This document shows, in pieces, positions 8,971-18,324 of a stretch of DNA of 64,000 nucleotides. Origin of the DNA: an uncultured Pseudomonadales bacterium. Lineage in GTDB: Bacteria > Pseudomonadota > Gammaproteobacteria > Pseudomonadales > Pseudohongiellaceae. A program made the translations under genes and the position numbers. The stretch covers positions 382,476 to 446,475 of the forward strand of contig CALSTS010000006.1 in NCBI GenBank assembly GCA_943789335.1, read 5' to 3'. The notes under the pieces are model-generated. The model was not told the DNA's origin and ran no database searches. It saw only the letters and a list, made by a program, of their open reading frames with translations. Each line of letters opens with the position of its first letter. Position 1 is the stretch's first letter.

Positions 8971-9771
8971 TTAATTGGCGGGTAAAGCGATTAGCTCACG
9001 ATATAAATGATTGCCATCGACGGCCCAATTGCCATCCCAACCTTCTGGCACAACAAAAAAATCACCGGTATAAAAAGTTTGTGGCTCTCCACCGACTGAG
9101 GTCAAGGTAGCAGAGCCATTTAATACATAAACGAACTCTTCGGACATATCAGTAAAATCGCCTGCATTTGGTTCTACATCCATAATGGTTACAACCAGCT
9201 CTGAGCCATCCCACATTGTTTTGCGGTTTGATTCAGCATCTTCACCTGCGGGTGGAAACGAAGATGGCTCTAGGCCCAAGCCAGACATGTTGGTCTTATC
9301 AATCATCATAGGGAAAGCATCAGGGATAGGCTCTCCACGTTCATCACTAACCACGAGAAGCACTTGGTACAAATGGTTCCCTTGAGTAATCATTTGGCCT
9401 GAAAATCCTAAAGGAATTACAAAGAAATCTCCGGTATGAAAAGTATCAGTTCGTCCGTCTCTTCCAATAAAGGTGACTGAGCCATTGATAAGATAACAAA
9501 ACTCTTGAATTGGAAAACTTTCAATATCAAGGACTTCAATATTGTCAGGGCCATTACCCGCTGCTACAGAGACATTAAATTTTTCACCATCAAAGAGGGT
9601 TTTGTTATAACGCATAGCTCCACCTTCAGTCGGACCTCCTTCTAGTCCTAAACCAGATAAGGTTGCGCGATCAAGACGAAGAATGTCTTGAGAAAATAAT
9701 GGCGAGCTAAATGCCAAACTTAGCAAACCAGCAAACAATACTTTTGTGGATAAGATCTTTTTTAATTGCAT
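8971..9771 (-). CDS. Secreted two-domain cupin protein
   Basis: A 266-residue protein with a cleavable signal peptide (FSSPLFSQ then D). Two homologous cupin domains follow. Each contains SGLGLE, a W/F-DG segment, an EF-V/C-Y-x-L-x-G-S strand and a closing TGDFFVVP or TGDFFVIP strand; the two halves clearly arose by internal duplication. The usual HxH(x)nE metal triad of cupins is largely missing: the EEF/QEF strands keep Glu but few His. It is therefore probably a ligand-binding rather than a metal enzyme. It precedes a membrane protein and an MBL lipoprotein on the same strand, so a periplasmic role with them is possible. Confidence 0.75.
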   Translation of the reverse strand: MQLKKILSTKVLFAGLLSLAFSSPLFSQDILRLDRATLSGLGLEGGPTEGGAMRYNKTLFDGEKFNVSVAAGNGPDNIEVLDIESFPIQEFCYLINGSVTFIGRDGRTDTFHTGDFFVIPLGFSGQMITQGNHLYQVLLVVSDERGEPIPDAFPMMIDKTNMSGLGLEPSSFPPAGEDAESNRKTMWDGSELVVTIMDVEPNAGDFTDMSEEFVYVLNGSATLTSVGGEPQTFYTGDFFVVPEGWDGNWAVDGNHLYRELIALPAN

Positions 9772-9840
9772 TTAATTTTCTTCTTTTATTTCGATTAGTG
9801 ATTGCTCATGTGTTAATTAAATCTGGAATTACAAATTCAC

Positions 9841-10515
9841 TTATGTAGTTATTCTTATATAGGCTTCAGTTAATGCTCCCCAGCTTTCACTTTGATAGAA
9901 AGCAATTCTAAGAACTTGCGAAGCCACGAGTGCTGCACCACCCCAGATATAAGCTTTGTTTACTTTGCCATGGATGATTTGGTCGTAAACGACTCCTGCA
10001 AGTAAGGGGATATCAGCCCCAATGTACATCCAGATCGTTCCCGTGGTCAATGTATCCAAAGAACCAAACATCGGTCTTAGCATTGGCCAGCGTAAAACTG
10101 CTGCACTTAGAATTGTTAAAGTGGTAAGCAGCATCAAGCGTTTGTGTATATCGGAACTTGTCCGGCGATAAATAGCTAGAACGAAAAATGCAGTGAACAT
10201 GATCATGTCTACACCCGATATAGCTAGCAGCCAAGGTGGGTAGAAGTGAGTCTGTACGCGCGCTGTTAAAACTGTTGTTCCCACAATAACAAGTGCTGCT
10301 GCAATAACAACACCAAAGACACCTAACTTGCGATGAAATGACACATTTCCAGTGCGAACTAAAAAGGCCTGAACAATAAAAAGAATAATCCAGGCTGAGA
10401 ATACAAGTCCGTGAAAATGCACGCTAAGCCTTAACTCACGCGCGTCAGTTAATTCCTTAAAATAATAAGAAGGGCCAAAACCTACGACAACTATCAATGC
10501 TGCAAGTATTGCCAT
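9841..10515 (-). CDS. Multi-pass membrane protein with HFHG and HRKLG motifs, frameshifted at its N-terminus
   Basis: 224 residues with six or seven membrane helices. Conserved-looking His residues sit in SVHFHGLVFSAWI and SFHRKLGVFG, a pattern seen in DUF2306-like and related heme-type four-helix membrane proteins; the exact family is uncertain. Upstream, another frame from ATG 10576 reads MTDQTNKLNPRAADRIFF and would join this frame if one base were removed from the run of six A at 10523-10528. The true start is therefore probably 10576, with a one-base homopolymer error or mutation. No catalytic function can be assigned. Confidence 0.65.
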   Translation of the reverse strand: MAILAALIVVVGFGPSYYFKELTDARELRLSVHFHGLVFSAWIILFIVQAFLVRTGNVSFHRKLGVFGVVIAAALVIVGTTVLTARVQTHFYPPWLLAISGVDMIMFTAFFVLAIYRRTSSDIHKRLMLLTTLTILSAAVLRWPMLRPMFGSLDTLTTGTIWMYIGADIPLLAGVVYDQIIHGKVNKAYIWGGAALVASQVLRIAFYQSESWGALTEAYIRITT

Positions 10516-10652
10516 GGCAGGGAAAAAATATTCTATCTGCAGCTCGTGGGTTTAACTTGTTAGTTTGGTCAGTCATATTTGCTCACAGTTATTTAAGATA
10601 TTAAGACGAAATTTAAAAAATAAACTGCGCGCATTATATATTTAGGTATAAG

Positions 10653-11594
10653 TTAAGGGGGTGGTTCGCCTTCTAATAAATGCGGAGGCAACATGTTTGT
10701 AATAGTTTCTGGAACGCCTAAGGGCCCAGGTCCAACGATTCCAAAGCCTGGACCTCTGGTCCACCATAAGAAAGTCGGAGCATAATCTGGGAAACGTTCT
10801 GCCATTATAGGTGCAAACTCTCGTAAGGGAACTCCAGGTTGAGCGACAGACTGGTACACCTCCATGTAATTAATCGCTTCACTTAATACTTCAGGCCCTC
10901 CGTTTGGGCCATGTCCAGGGTATACATCTGTTATAGGTGAAAAGACTTGAACTGATTCAAGCGCCCCTTTCCAACTTGCAGGATTGTTTAAATCAGCAAA
11001 ATAAGGGTGCATCTGAGCGAAGATTAAATCACCCGTAATTAATGCTTCTAATGTAGGGATGTAAAATACAGTGGCATTCATAGTTTCTGCTGGTTGCAAA
11101 TCCATAAACTGGATTTCATTTTCTTCCAGAAACATACTATCGCCGACTAACAGTTCAGGAATGACTGGTAATATTGGAAGCTGTGAACCATAAAGTGGCT
11201 CCCAATGAACCCATTTTGATTGAAATTGTGTTGAAATTTCATCAATCACTGGCTGGCGCGCTAACACTTGGGCGTTGGGAAAGGCTTCTACAATTGGGGC
11301 AAGGCCCATGTAGTGGTCCGGATGACCATGAGTCAATAAAATATGCGTAAGTTCACGCCCGTTATTTTTTAACCTTTCAGCCAGAATTTCACCGTCACCT
11401 AGTAACCAGGGAGAATCGATTTGTATGGCTTCATTTTCACCAAGCAAAGTGAAAGAGTTTTCTCCTATACCACTGAATTGGGCGGTATAAACCTCCAATT
11501 GAAGGCCCTCTGGCTCAGCCGCGCATGCCACTAGATGGCTTGAAATGAATGCAATCAGAGCGGGGTATGTGATTAGTTTTTTTATTAAACTCAT
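10653..11594 (-). CDS. Metallo-beta-lactamase-fold hydrolase, lipoprotein
   Basis: A 313-residue protein. The N-terminal lipoprotein signal ends in HLVAC. The MBL core carries LTHGHPDHYMG (the HxHxDH zinc motif), ALITGDLIF (bridging Asp) and VYPGHGPNGG (a further His ligand), so a binuclear metal site looks complete. The substrate is unknown; lactonases, thioesterases and sulfatase-like enzymes all use this fold. It is anchored in the periplasm, next to a secreted bicupin and a polytopic membrane protein, and may act on a secreted or incoming small molecule (inference). Confidence 0.88.
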   Translation of the reverse strand: MSLIKKLITYPALIAFISSHLVACAAEPEGLQLEVYTAQFSGIGENSFTLLGENEAIQIDSPWLLGDGEILAERLKNNGRELTHILLTHGHPDHYMGLAPIVEAFPNAQVLARQPVIDEISTQFQSKWVHWEPLYGSQLPILPVIPELLVGDSMFLEENEIQFMDLQPAETMNATVFYIPTLEALITGDLIFAQMHPYFADLNNPASWKGALESVQVFSPITDVYPGHGPNGGPEVLSEAINYMEVYQSVAQPGVPLREFAPIMAERFPDYAPTFLWWTRGPGFGIVGPGPLGVPETITNMLPPHLLEGEPPP

Positions 11595-11657
11595 TTTATA
11601 GTTTCCATTGTTACGATTATAGAAATTGCTCAGGCTAATTGATCAATTAATAGTCAA

Positions 11658-13331
11658 TTATCCTGGTACTCGAATATCTTCAACCATCGCTTGTACTTCT
11701 TCAGGCGGAGCTGAAGTGAAGTAACAAACAACAAAAGCAGTGAAGAAATTAAGAATAGTGCCAAGAGTGCCTATACCTTCAGGTGAAATACCCAACCACC
11801 AACCTTCAGCATTATCGGCCGCAGGGTTAATAAAAGTGTAGTATATAATATAACTCGCAGTAAATATAATGCCAACCAACATGCCGGAAATAGCCCCTTC
11901 TTTATTCATACGCTTATAAAAAATACCCAGGACTATTGCAGGGAAAAATGAAGAACTAGCAAGGCCAAAAGCAAAGGCAACGACTTCAGCAACAAAGCCG
12001 GGTGGATTCATTCCAAAGTAACCCGCGATACATACAGCAAAGAATATGGCAATTCGGGCTGAGAGTAATTCTTTCTTTTCACTGATGTTGGGCATTAAAT
12101 TTGATTTCAATAAGTCATGCGAAATGGATGATGAAATCACGAGCAATAACCCTGCTGCCGTTGACAATGCAGCGGCAAGACCTCCTGCTGCCACCAGTGC
12201 AATCACCCAATTAGGTAGTTGGGCAATCTCTGGGTTGGCTAATACAATAATATCTCGGTCTACAGTAAGCTCATTGGTTTCCGGGTCAGCAAGATACTGT
12301 ATGCGTCCATCATTATTTTTATCTTCAAAACTGATGAGATTAGTTGCCTCCCAAGTCTTAAACCATTCAGGCATTGCACTATATTCAACATTGCTAACAG
12401 TGTTAATTAAGTTGGTTCTAGCAAAGGCGGCAATGGTAGGCGCTGTGGTATACAAAATGGCGATAAATATAAGCGCGTAAAGTGCTGATTTACGGGCAGC
12501 TCTAACATTTGGCACTGTGAAAAAACGAATGATGACGTGGGGGAGGCCGGCTGTACCGAACATCAGTGCCGCAGTAATAAAAAACACATCAAGCTTGCTA
12601 CGAATACTTTCAGTATAGGCAGCAAAACCTAGCTCCTGATTTAAGCCATCAAGCCGATCAAGCAAATAACCGCCACCATATTCCGGGTTTAATTCTGATC
12701 CGAAACCAACCTGAGGAATGACACTGCCGGTCATTAATAAAGATATAAAAATAGCGGGTACCATAAAGGCAAAGATCATTACGCAATATTGTGCGACTTG
12801 GGTGTAGGTAATCCCTTTCATACCTCCTAAAACTGCATAAAAGAAAACAATAGTCATGCCTATTAATACGCCCAAGTTAATATCAACTTCTAAAAAGCGT
12901 GAAAACACAATACCAACGCCGCGCATTTGACCTGCAACGTAGGTGAATGAAACGAAGATTGCGCAAAGCAGGGCCACCATTCTAGCCGTTTGTGAGTAAT
13001 ACCTTTCACCAATAAAGTCAGGCACAGTGAATTTACCAAAGTCGCGTAAATAAGGCGCAATCAACATGGCTAATAAGACATAACCTCCGGTCCACCCCAT
13101 AAGGTAAACAGATCCATCACGCCCCATGAATGAAATGATGCCGGCCATAGAAATAAATGAAGCTGCTGACATCCAGTCAGCAGCAGTGGCCAACCCATTT
13201 GCAAGAGGGGGGACATGTGCGCCAGCGATATAAAAATCACTGGTTGAGGATGCGCGAGATTTAATGGCTATGCTTATATATAGCAGAAAAGTTATGCCGA
13301 CAAACAGGTAGGTCATTACTTGTATGGACAT
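11658..13331 (-). CDS. Sodium:solute symporter, large subunit (VC_2705/ActP-like)
   Basis: A 557-residue SSS-family transporter with about 13 membrane helices. Family motifs include GLATAADWMSAASFISMAG, YVAGQMRGVG and the GTAGLPHVIIRFFTV signature of acetate/monocarboxylate-type members. Between helices is a periplasmic insert containing DKNNDGRIQYL, which has the spacing of an EF-hand calcium loop. The small DUF4212 protein lies 6 bp upstream, and the pair is the usual two-gene arrangement of this subfamily (TIGR03648 with TIGR03647). Uptake of a short organic acid driven by Na+ is likely, but the substrate is unproven. Confidence 0.93.
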   Translation of the reverse strand: MSIQVMTYLFVGITFLLYISIAIKSRASSTSDFYIAGAHVPPLANGLATAADWMSAASFISMAGIISFMGRDGSVYLMGWTGGYVLLAMLIAPYLRDFGKFTVPDFIGERYYSQTARMVALLCAIFVSFTYVAGQMRGVGIVFSRFLEVDINLGVLIGMTIVFFYAVLGGMKGITYTQVAQYCVMIFAFMVPAIFISLLMTGSVIPQVGFGSELNPEYGGGYLLDRLDGLNQELGFAAYTESIRSKLDVFFITAALMFGTAGLPHVIIRFFTVPNVRAARKSALYALIFIAILYTTAPTIAAFARTNLINTVSNVEYSAMPEWFKTWEATNLISFEDKNNDGRIQYLADPETNELTVDRDIIVLANPEIAQLPNWVIALVAAGGLAAALSTAAGLLLVISSSISHDLLKSNLMPNISEKKELLSARIAIFFAVCIAGYFGMNPPGFVAEVVAFAFGLASSSFFPAIVLGIFYKRMNKEGAISGMLVGIIFTASYIIYYTFINPAADNAEGWWLGISPEGIGTLGTILNFFTAFVVCYFTSAPPEEVQAMVEDIRVPG

Positions 13332-13337
13332 CTTTAA

Positions 13338-13604
13338 CTAGTTCTCATCATTTAATTTATATTTTTTGTCGAGTTTATCCATAGCTTTTAGGTATACATA
13401 AACCAAGAGAACATAAATAAAGATAGCGCCCTGTTGAGAAATCCAGAAGCCTAGCTTGAAACCCGCGAAACGAATATTATCAAGCTGATCGACAAAAACA
13501 ATGCCCAGCAAAAAGGAAACAATAAACCAAATACTCATCAATATTGTGAGTATCTTTATATTTTCCTGCCAGTATCCTGGGGAGTCTTTTTCGGTATGCT
13601 TCAT
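13338..13604 (-). CDS. DUF4212 small subunit of the Na+/solute symporter
   Basis: An 88-residue protein with two membrane helices. It matches the DUF4212/TIGR03647 pattern: YWQENIKILTILMSIWF, then FVDQL, then GFWISQQGAIFIYVLLVYVY. It is always found directly before the large symporter subunit and ends 6 bp before it here. It is thought to be an accessory subunit; its exact role is unknown. Confidence 0.93.
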   Translation of the reverse strand: MKHTEKDSPGYWQENIKILTILMSIWFIVSFLLGIVFVDQLDNIRFAGFKLGFWISQQGAIFIYVLLVYVYLKAMDKLDKKYKLNDEN

Positions 13605-13648
13605 CCGCTCAATTATACTTACAATTGCAGCTTAAAAGCTAAATTCTA

Positions 13649-14454
13649 TCAAGAAAGCGTTACAACATCCTGTTTAACTTTCCTGAGTACTTTTTCAGAA
13701 GTATTGCCGCGCATTAGTGCGGCGGCTCCAGTTCTGTGCATAGTGCCGATTATTACGACGTCTGCATTGATTTCATCAGCATATTCAGCAATGACATCAG
13801 CTGGGTCACCTTCTCCTAGATGAACATTTTCCGTAGGTAGGCCGGTAAATTTGAGCAGCTGCTCCCGGTCCGGATAATGCATGCTGTCCTTGTAGGAATT
13901 GATTACGTAAAGTTCTGCACCATATATTTCGACCTGCTTTCTCCCGTCGGCCAATATTTTTTCATTCATTTCAATATATTTTGGATTTTCAGTTCTTATA
14001 TTGAGGGCTGCCAATATTACTTTTCGATGACTACTAGCGCCTGGACGAGCAATCAATACGGGGCAGAATGATTTGCGTAATAAATCCCATTTGGAGTTGG
14101 TAAACATATTACGACGCACGTCGGGATCATAATCAGGAATAAAAATAATGTTTGGTTGTATGCGGTCTGCACAATTCAGAACGGCATCAGACCATTCTGT
14201 GGACCAGCAAAATTCATAAGTGTAGTCCAAACCAGACTCATCCGCAGGCTTAGTGATGCTTTGTATCCATTCACTGTCTCTATATAAATTTTGGTTGCTG
14301 CCTTGAGATCGGTATTGTCAGCATCAACACAAATGAACAAGTGTAATTTTGGGGCTTCTTTTCTCAATTTTGAGGTGATAAGAGCGCGGTCAAGAGCTAA
14401 GTGTTGGTCTTGGTTGGGCTCAATAATAACTAGAATTGACTCTGGGTTGTTCAT
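13649..14454 (-). pseudogene. uspE: Tandem universal stress protein (UspE-like), frameshifted
   Basis: Two frames make one protein of about 268 residues. The N-terminal part from ATG 14454 reads ESILVIIEPNQDQHLALDRA, as in UspE. Near 14289-14300 the frame breaks: frame 1 ends in unrelated residues, while the next frame continues NLYRDSEWIQSITKPADESG. The C-terminal Usp domain is intact, with VIIGTMHRTGAAALMRGNTSEKVL, the G-2x-G-9x-G(S/T) nucleotide-binding loop. A missing single base next to a short A/T run would explain the break. It may be a functional gene with a sequencing error or a recent pseudogene. Confidence 0.8.
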
Positions 14455-14582
14455 TTAAGATCTCCTGGGTATAACTTTATTAAAACTGTTAAAGCCTAAT
14501 TGATGTCTAATGATACTAATTAAATTTAAACTATAAATTGATAAAAATCATATGCATGCCATGTAAGAGAATGCATTTATTA

Positions 14583-15356
14583 TTAATTATGTAGAACTTT
14601 AAGTAGAGGTTTGAAGCATTTTGCGTTAGCAAATACTAGTTTGTCGCTTTGCAAGCAGTCCGGATTACCTTGATGGTCGCTGATCAAACCTCCGGCTTCT
14701 TGAACTAACAAAATACCAGCGGCTACATCCCATTGTTTAATGCCAGACATCCAGCCCGCATCAAGCCTAGCACTAGCTGCATACGCAAGATCGAGTGCGG
14801 CTGAGCCAGTAAAGCGAAGTCCGGCAATTTTATTTTGCAATTTCGCTTGTAGCGCTAGAGCTGAGTCATAATGCTCACCACTTGCGTAACTCATACTAAT
14901 AACAGCATCTTGTAAGCGGTCTTTAGTTCCCACCCTGATTCGACTGTCATTCAAACGAGACCCTTCACCTCTGGTAGCAGTAAATTCATCTTGTCGGATC
15001 GGATCAAGAATTACGGCATGCTCAACTTTGTTGTTCTTTACGCATGCCATTGAAATACAAAAATGCGGAAAGCCACGCATAAAGTTACGTGTGCCATCTA
15101 TTGGGTCAATAATCCAGGTCGTATCTTTATCTTCGCCTTCAATAAGACCAGTTTCTTCGCCAAGGAAACTATGCTCTGGATAAGCTTTCTGGATAGCCGT
15201 TTTTATAAGCTCTTCTACTTCTTGATCAATGTTAGTGACGTAATCATTCGCACCTTTTTCAAAGACCTTTACTCGGTCTAATCTGTCAAAAGCCTGAACA
15301 ATGATATCCGAGGCTTCTCTGGCGGCGCGAAGAGCTATGTTTACTGTAGGGTGCAT
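14583..15356 (-). CDS. suhB: Inositol-1-monophosphatase
   Basis: A 257-residue protein with all family motifs: GEETG (metal-binding Glu), WIIDPIDGTRNFMRGFP (Asp pair and the phosphatase signature) and KQWDVAAGILLVQEAGG (the third metal Asp). SuhB removes phosphate from myo-inositol phosphates in a Mg2+-dependent reaction and also takes part in rRNA antitermination in E. coli. It is divergent from trmJ, the normal gammaproteobacterial arrangement. Confidence 0.95.
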   Translation of the reverse strand: MHPTVNIALRAAREASDIIVQAFDRLDRVKVFEKGANDYVTNIDQEVEELIKTAIQKAYPEHSFLGEETGLIEGEDKDTTWIIDPIDGTRNFMRGFPHFCISMACVKNNKVEHAVILDPIRQDEFTATRGEGSRLNDSRIRVGTKDRLQDAVISMSYASGEHYDSALALQAKLQNKIAGLRFTGSAALDLAYAASARLDAGWMSGIKQWDVAAGILLVQEAGGLISDHQGNPDCLQSDKLVFANAKCFKPLLKVLHN

Positions 15357-15462
15357 ACGGTTTTAAACCTTATGGGAAAGGGGGTAAAAATCGGGCGCTA
15401 TAATATCAGAGCCAGGCTGTTTCTGCTAAGATGCGCGCTTTAAAATTTTCAAGTAAATTAAA

Positions 15463-16200
15463 TTGCACTTAAACAATATACGCATTGTACTAGTAAATAC
15501 TTCTCACCCGGGAAATATCGGGGCTTCTGCTCGTGCCATTAAAAATATGGGCATATCCAAACTGTATCTGGTAGCTCCAAAAGACTATCCATCGGGTGTA
15601 GCTGTTGGCAGAGCTTCGTCAGCGCTAGATATTCTCGATAATGCTGTGCTTTGTGATGATTTAAAAGAAGCCATTGCGGACTGTAGTTTGGTGATTGGGA
15701 CCAGTGCTCGTTCTAGACGTATTCCTTGGCCAATGGTTACTCCAGACAAGTGCGCGGAACTCTTGATTGAGGAAGGGCAGCAGCACAATGTAGCCCTGGT
15801 TTTCGGGCGTGAAGATCGAGGCTTAAGTAATGAAGAATTACAGCTTTGTCATTATCATGTCCAGATTGCTGCCAACCCCGAATATAGTTCGTTGAATCTT
15901 GGGGCTGCAGTTATGGTGCTCAGTCATGAGATATACAAGTTGAGTCAGCATCTAGAAGAAGAGAACCAAGAAGTTGAACAGGCCTGGGATAACGAACTAG
16001 CAACTGTCGCAGAAGTTGAGACCTACCTAAAAAATCTTGAGCAATTAATGACACAGATAGACTTCCATGACCCTGAAAACCCCCGCCATTTAATGCCAAG
16101 GTTGCGCCGTCTTTATAACCGAATACGCCCAGATAAAATGGAAATCAATATTTTGCACGGTATTGTTTCAGAAACTCAAAAAAAGCTGAATAAAAAATAA
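15463..16200 (+). CDS. trmJ: tRNA (cytidine/uridine-2'-O-)-methyltransferase TrmJ
   Basis: A 245-residue SPOUT methyltransferase that 2'-O-methylates position 32 of tRNAs. Motifs are NTSHPGNIGASARAIKNMGI near the N-terminus, VFGREDRGLSNEE, and the knot-forming EYSSLNLGAAVMVLS. The start is TTG 15463; the nearby ATG 15431 is in another frame and meets a stop after 13 codons. A TATAAT at 15399-15404 is a possible minus-10 box. It lies upstream of iscR, as in related bacteria. Confidence 0.93.
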   Translation: MHLNNIRIVLVNTSHPGNIGASARAIKNMGISKLYLVAPKDYPSGVAVGRASSALDILDNAVLCDDLKEAIADCSLVIGTSARSRRIPWPMVTPDKCAELLIEEGQQHNVALVFGREDRGLSNEELQLCHYHVQIAANPEYSSLNLGAAVMVLSHEIYKLSQHLEEENQEVEQAWDNELATVAEVETYLKNLEQLMTQIDFHDPENPRHLMPRLRRLYNRIRPDKMEINILHGIVSETQKKLNKK

Positions 16201-16260
16201 TTATTCGAGTGAGCTAAAGACTCAAAACGCTCGAGATGCTGTAATTTAGCTTATCTTTTA

Positions 16261-16285
16261 ATACTTGACTAATTCAGTTGGTTTT
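16261..16285 (+). promoter_or_regulatory. Type 1 IscR binding site, distal
   Basis: A 25-bp sequence beginning ATACTTGACTAATT and continuing CAGTTGGT fits the two conserved blocks of the type 1 IscR site (ATA-SYY-GACT and YAGT-CRR) at the right spacing. It covers the minus-35 box of the iscR promoter. The [2Fe-2S] form of IscR would bind here and repress. Confidence 0.65.
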
Positions 16286-16293
16286 TACATAAT
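16265..16293 (+). promoter_or_regulatory. iscR promoter
   Basis: A minus-35 box TTGACT (16265-16270) is separated by exactly 17 bp from a minus-10 box CATAAT (16288-16293), about 48 bp upstream of the iscR start codon. The two boxes are embedded in the IscR-type sites listed separately, which fits autorepression of the isc operon. Confidence 0.7.
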
Positions 16294-16316
16294 ACCCGAG
16301 TAATTTGATCAGGAAT
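16292..16316 (+). promoter_or_regulatory. Type 1 IscR binding site, proximal
   Basis: A second 25-bp match begins ATACCCGAGTAATTTGATCA; its complement contains TTTACTCGGGTAT, the most conserved half of the enterobacterial type 1 site. It starts 31 bp after the first site and overlaps the minus-10 region and presumed transcription start. Confidence 0.65.
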
Positions 16317-16340
16317 AAAAACGAGTTTAAAAAGAGAACT

Positions 16341-16844
16341 ATGCGTCTAACTACTAAAGGCCGCTATGCCGTCACAGCCATGCTGGATCTAAGCATAAAT
16401 GCCAATAGTGGACCGGTTAATCTGAATGATATCTCTCAACGCCAGGACATATCACTATCTTACCTAGAACAGCTTTTCTCTAAGCTACGCAAAAATAATT
16501 TAGTGAAAAGTGTGCGCGGGCCAGGTGGTGGTTATTGTTTGAGTCGAGACGAAACCGATATTCATATGGCAGAAATTATCAATGCCGTGAGTGAATCTTT
16601 GGACACAACCAAATGTCAGGGGTCAGGTGATTGCCAAAAAGGCTCTATCTGCTTGACGCATCATTTATGGCAAGATTTAAGCGAACAGATATACGGTTAT
16701 TTAAGCAATATTTCATTGGCCGACTTAATTTCCAAAAGAGAAATTAGTGAGATTGCGCAAGACCAGCATGAAAGACAGATGGAAAAGCTTGAAAAAAGTT
16801 TCGATACCATTGTTAGTACTGCTGCCAGCCGTACCAGCCTGTAA
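16341..16844 (+). CDS. iscR: Fe-S cluster assembly transcriptional regulator IscR
   Basis: A 167-residue Rrf2-family regulator. ATG 16341 is chosen because the product begins [14 protein letters not shown] as in all IscR proteins; the frame is open from 16305. The winged helix includes [15 protein letters not shown] and VRGPGGGY. The cluster ligands are all present: C92, C98, C104 and H107, numbered from this start. It senses [2Fe-2S] cluster supply and represses the isc operon it heads. The C-terminal tail is longer than in E. coli. Confidence 0.97.
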   Translation: MRLTTKGRYAVTAMLDLSINANSGPVNLNDISQRQDISLSYLEQLFSKLRKNNLVKSVRGPGGGYCLSRDETDIHMAEIINAVSESLDTTKCQGSGDCQKGSICLTHHLWQDLSEQIYGYLSNISLADLISKREISEIAQDQHERQMEKLEKSFDTIVSTAASRTSL

Positions 16845-16880
16845 AACAGTTAACCAACAAGAGGTTTAAGAAGTAAAGAT

Positions 16881-18095
16881 ATGCGATCACCTATTTATTT
16901 TGATTATTCAGCAACCACTCCGGTTGATCCACGTGTGATGGATGCCATGGTGAAATGCCTAACTCTGGAAGGCAATTTTGGCAATCCTGCTTCACGTTCT
17001 CATGTGTTTGGTTGGAAAGCAGAAGAGGCCATTGAAGAAGCTCGTCAGCATGTAGCTGATCTTCTGCATTGTGATCCACGTGAAGTTGTTTGGACTTCTG
17101 GTGCTACGGAATCTGACAATCTTGCTCTTAAAGGCGTTGCTCATTTTTATCAGAGCAAAGGTAAACACATTATCACCTCAAAAATCGAGCATAAGGCCGT
17201 GTTAGATTCTTGTCGCCAACTTGAAAGGGAAGGGTTTGAAGTGACCTATCTTGAGCCTGATAAAAAAGGCCTGATTCAACCTGAAGATGTATCTAAAGCA
17301 ATTCGGGAAGACACCATTTTAGTTTCATTAATGCATGTTAATAATGAAATTGGGGTGATCAATGACATCGCAGCCATAGGTGAAATAACTCGAGAGAAAA
17401 AAGTGTTATTTCATGTGGATGCAGCTCAGAGCGTTGGCAAGATTGAAATAGATTTAGAAGATATGAAAGTTGATTTAATGTCATTGACAGCGCATAAAGT
17501 CTACGGCCCTAAGGGTGTAGGTGCGCTATATGTACGTCGTAAACCACGAGTGCGTTTAGAAGCTCAAATGCATGGTGGCGGCCATGAGCGTGGTATGCGT
17601 TCGGGTACATTACCGACCCATCAGATCGTTGGTATGGGAGAAGCTTACCGTATTGCAAAGCTTGAAATGCAAGCAGATACCGAGAAAAGTTTGATGCTAA
17701 GACAGCGCTTTTTAAAAGGCCTGGAAGGTATGGAAGAAGTTTATATCAATGGCGATATTGAACAACGCGTGCCCAGTAACTTAAATGTCAGCTTTAATTT
17801 TGTAGAAGGCGAATCGCTGATTATGGCTTTAAAAGATTTGGCAGTGTCGTCTGGTTCTGCCTGTACATCTGCCAGCCTTGAACCATCATATGTATTAAGA
17901 GCAATTGGCTTAAACGATGAACTAGCTCATAGCTCCTTGCGTTTTAGTATCGGTCGTTTCACCACGGAAGAAGATGTAGATTTTGCAGTAGAAAAAGTTA
18001 AAGAAGCAGTGACGAAATTGAGAGAGTTGTCGCCGCTTTGGGACATGTTTAAAGATGGAGTCGATATATCAAAAATTGAATGGGCAGCCCACTAG
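16881..18095 (+). CDS. iscS: Cysteine desulfurase IscS
   Basis: A 404-residue PLP enzyme that takes sulfur from L-cysteine and passes it as persulfide to IscU, ThiI and TusA. The PLP lysine is K206 ([12 protein letters not shown]). The mobile active-site loop [10 protein letters not shown] has the catalytic C328. The length and both key residues coincide with E. coli IscS numbering. It starts 36 bp after iscR with a clear GAGG ribosome site. Confidence 0.98.
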   Translation: MRSPIYFDYSATTPVDPRVMDAMVKCLTLEGNFGNPASRSHVFGWKAEEAIEEARQHVADLLHCDPREVVWTSGATESDNLALKGVAHFYQSKGKHIITSKIEHKAVLDSCRQLEREGFEVTYLEPDKKGLIQPEDVSKAIREDTILVSLMHVNNEIGVINDIAAIGEITREKKVLFHVDAAQSVGKIEIDLEDMKVDLMSLTAHKVYGPKGVGALYVRRKPRVRLEAQMHGGGHERGMRSGTLPTHQIVGMGEAYRIAKLEMQADTEKSLMLRQRFLKGLEGMEEVYINGDIEQRVPSNLNVSFNFVEGESLIMALKDLAVSSGSACTSASLEPSYVLRAIGLNDELAHSSLRFSIGRFTTEEDVDFAVEKVKEAVTKLRELSPLWDMFKDGVDISKIEWAAH

Positions 18096-18324
18096 CGGGA
18101 GTAAAGCTATTGCGCTTATCAATACTGCGTTAAAAATTTTATCAAAATGCTCATTTACTCTTTAGTAAACTGCGCTTTTTTAAAAAAATTTATCCAGTCC
18201 TGATTTCGCTCATAAGGTTTTTTGAAGCACCTAGACAATTGAAGAATTTAGAATTGAAAAAGTTTTTTAAAAGAGATTAATTTTAGAAGTTTAATAAGTT
18301 TGGTAAGTTAAAGAGGTAAATATT

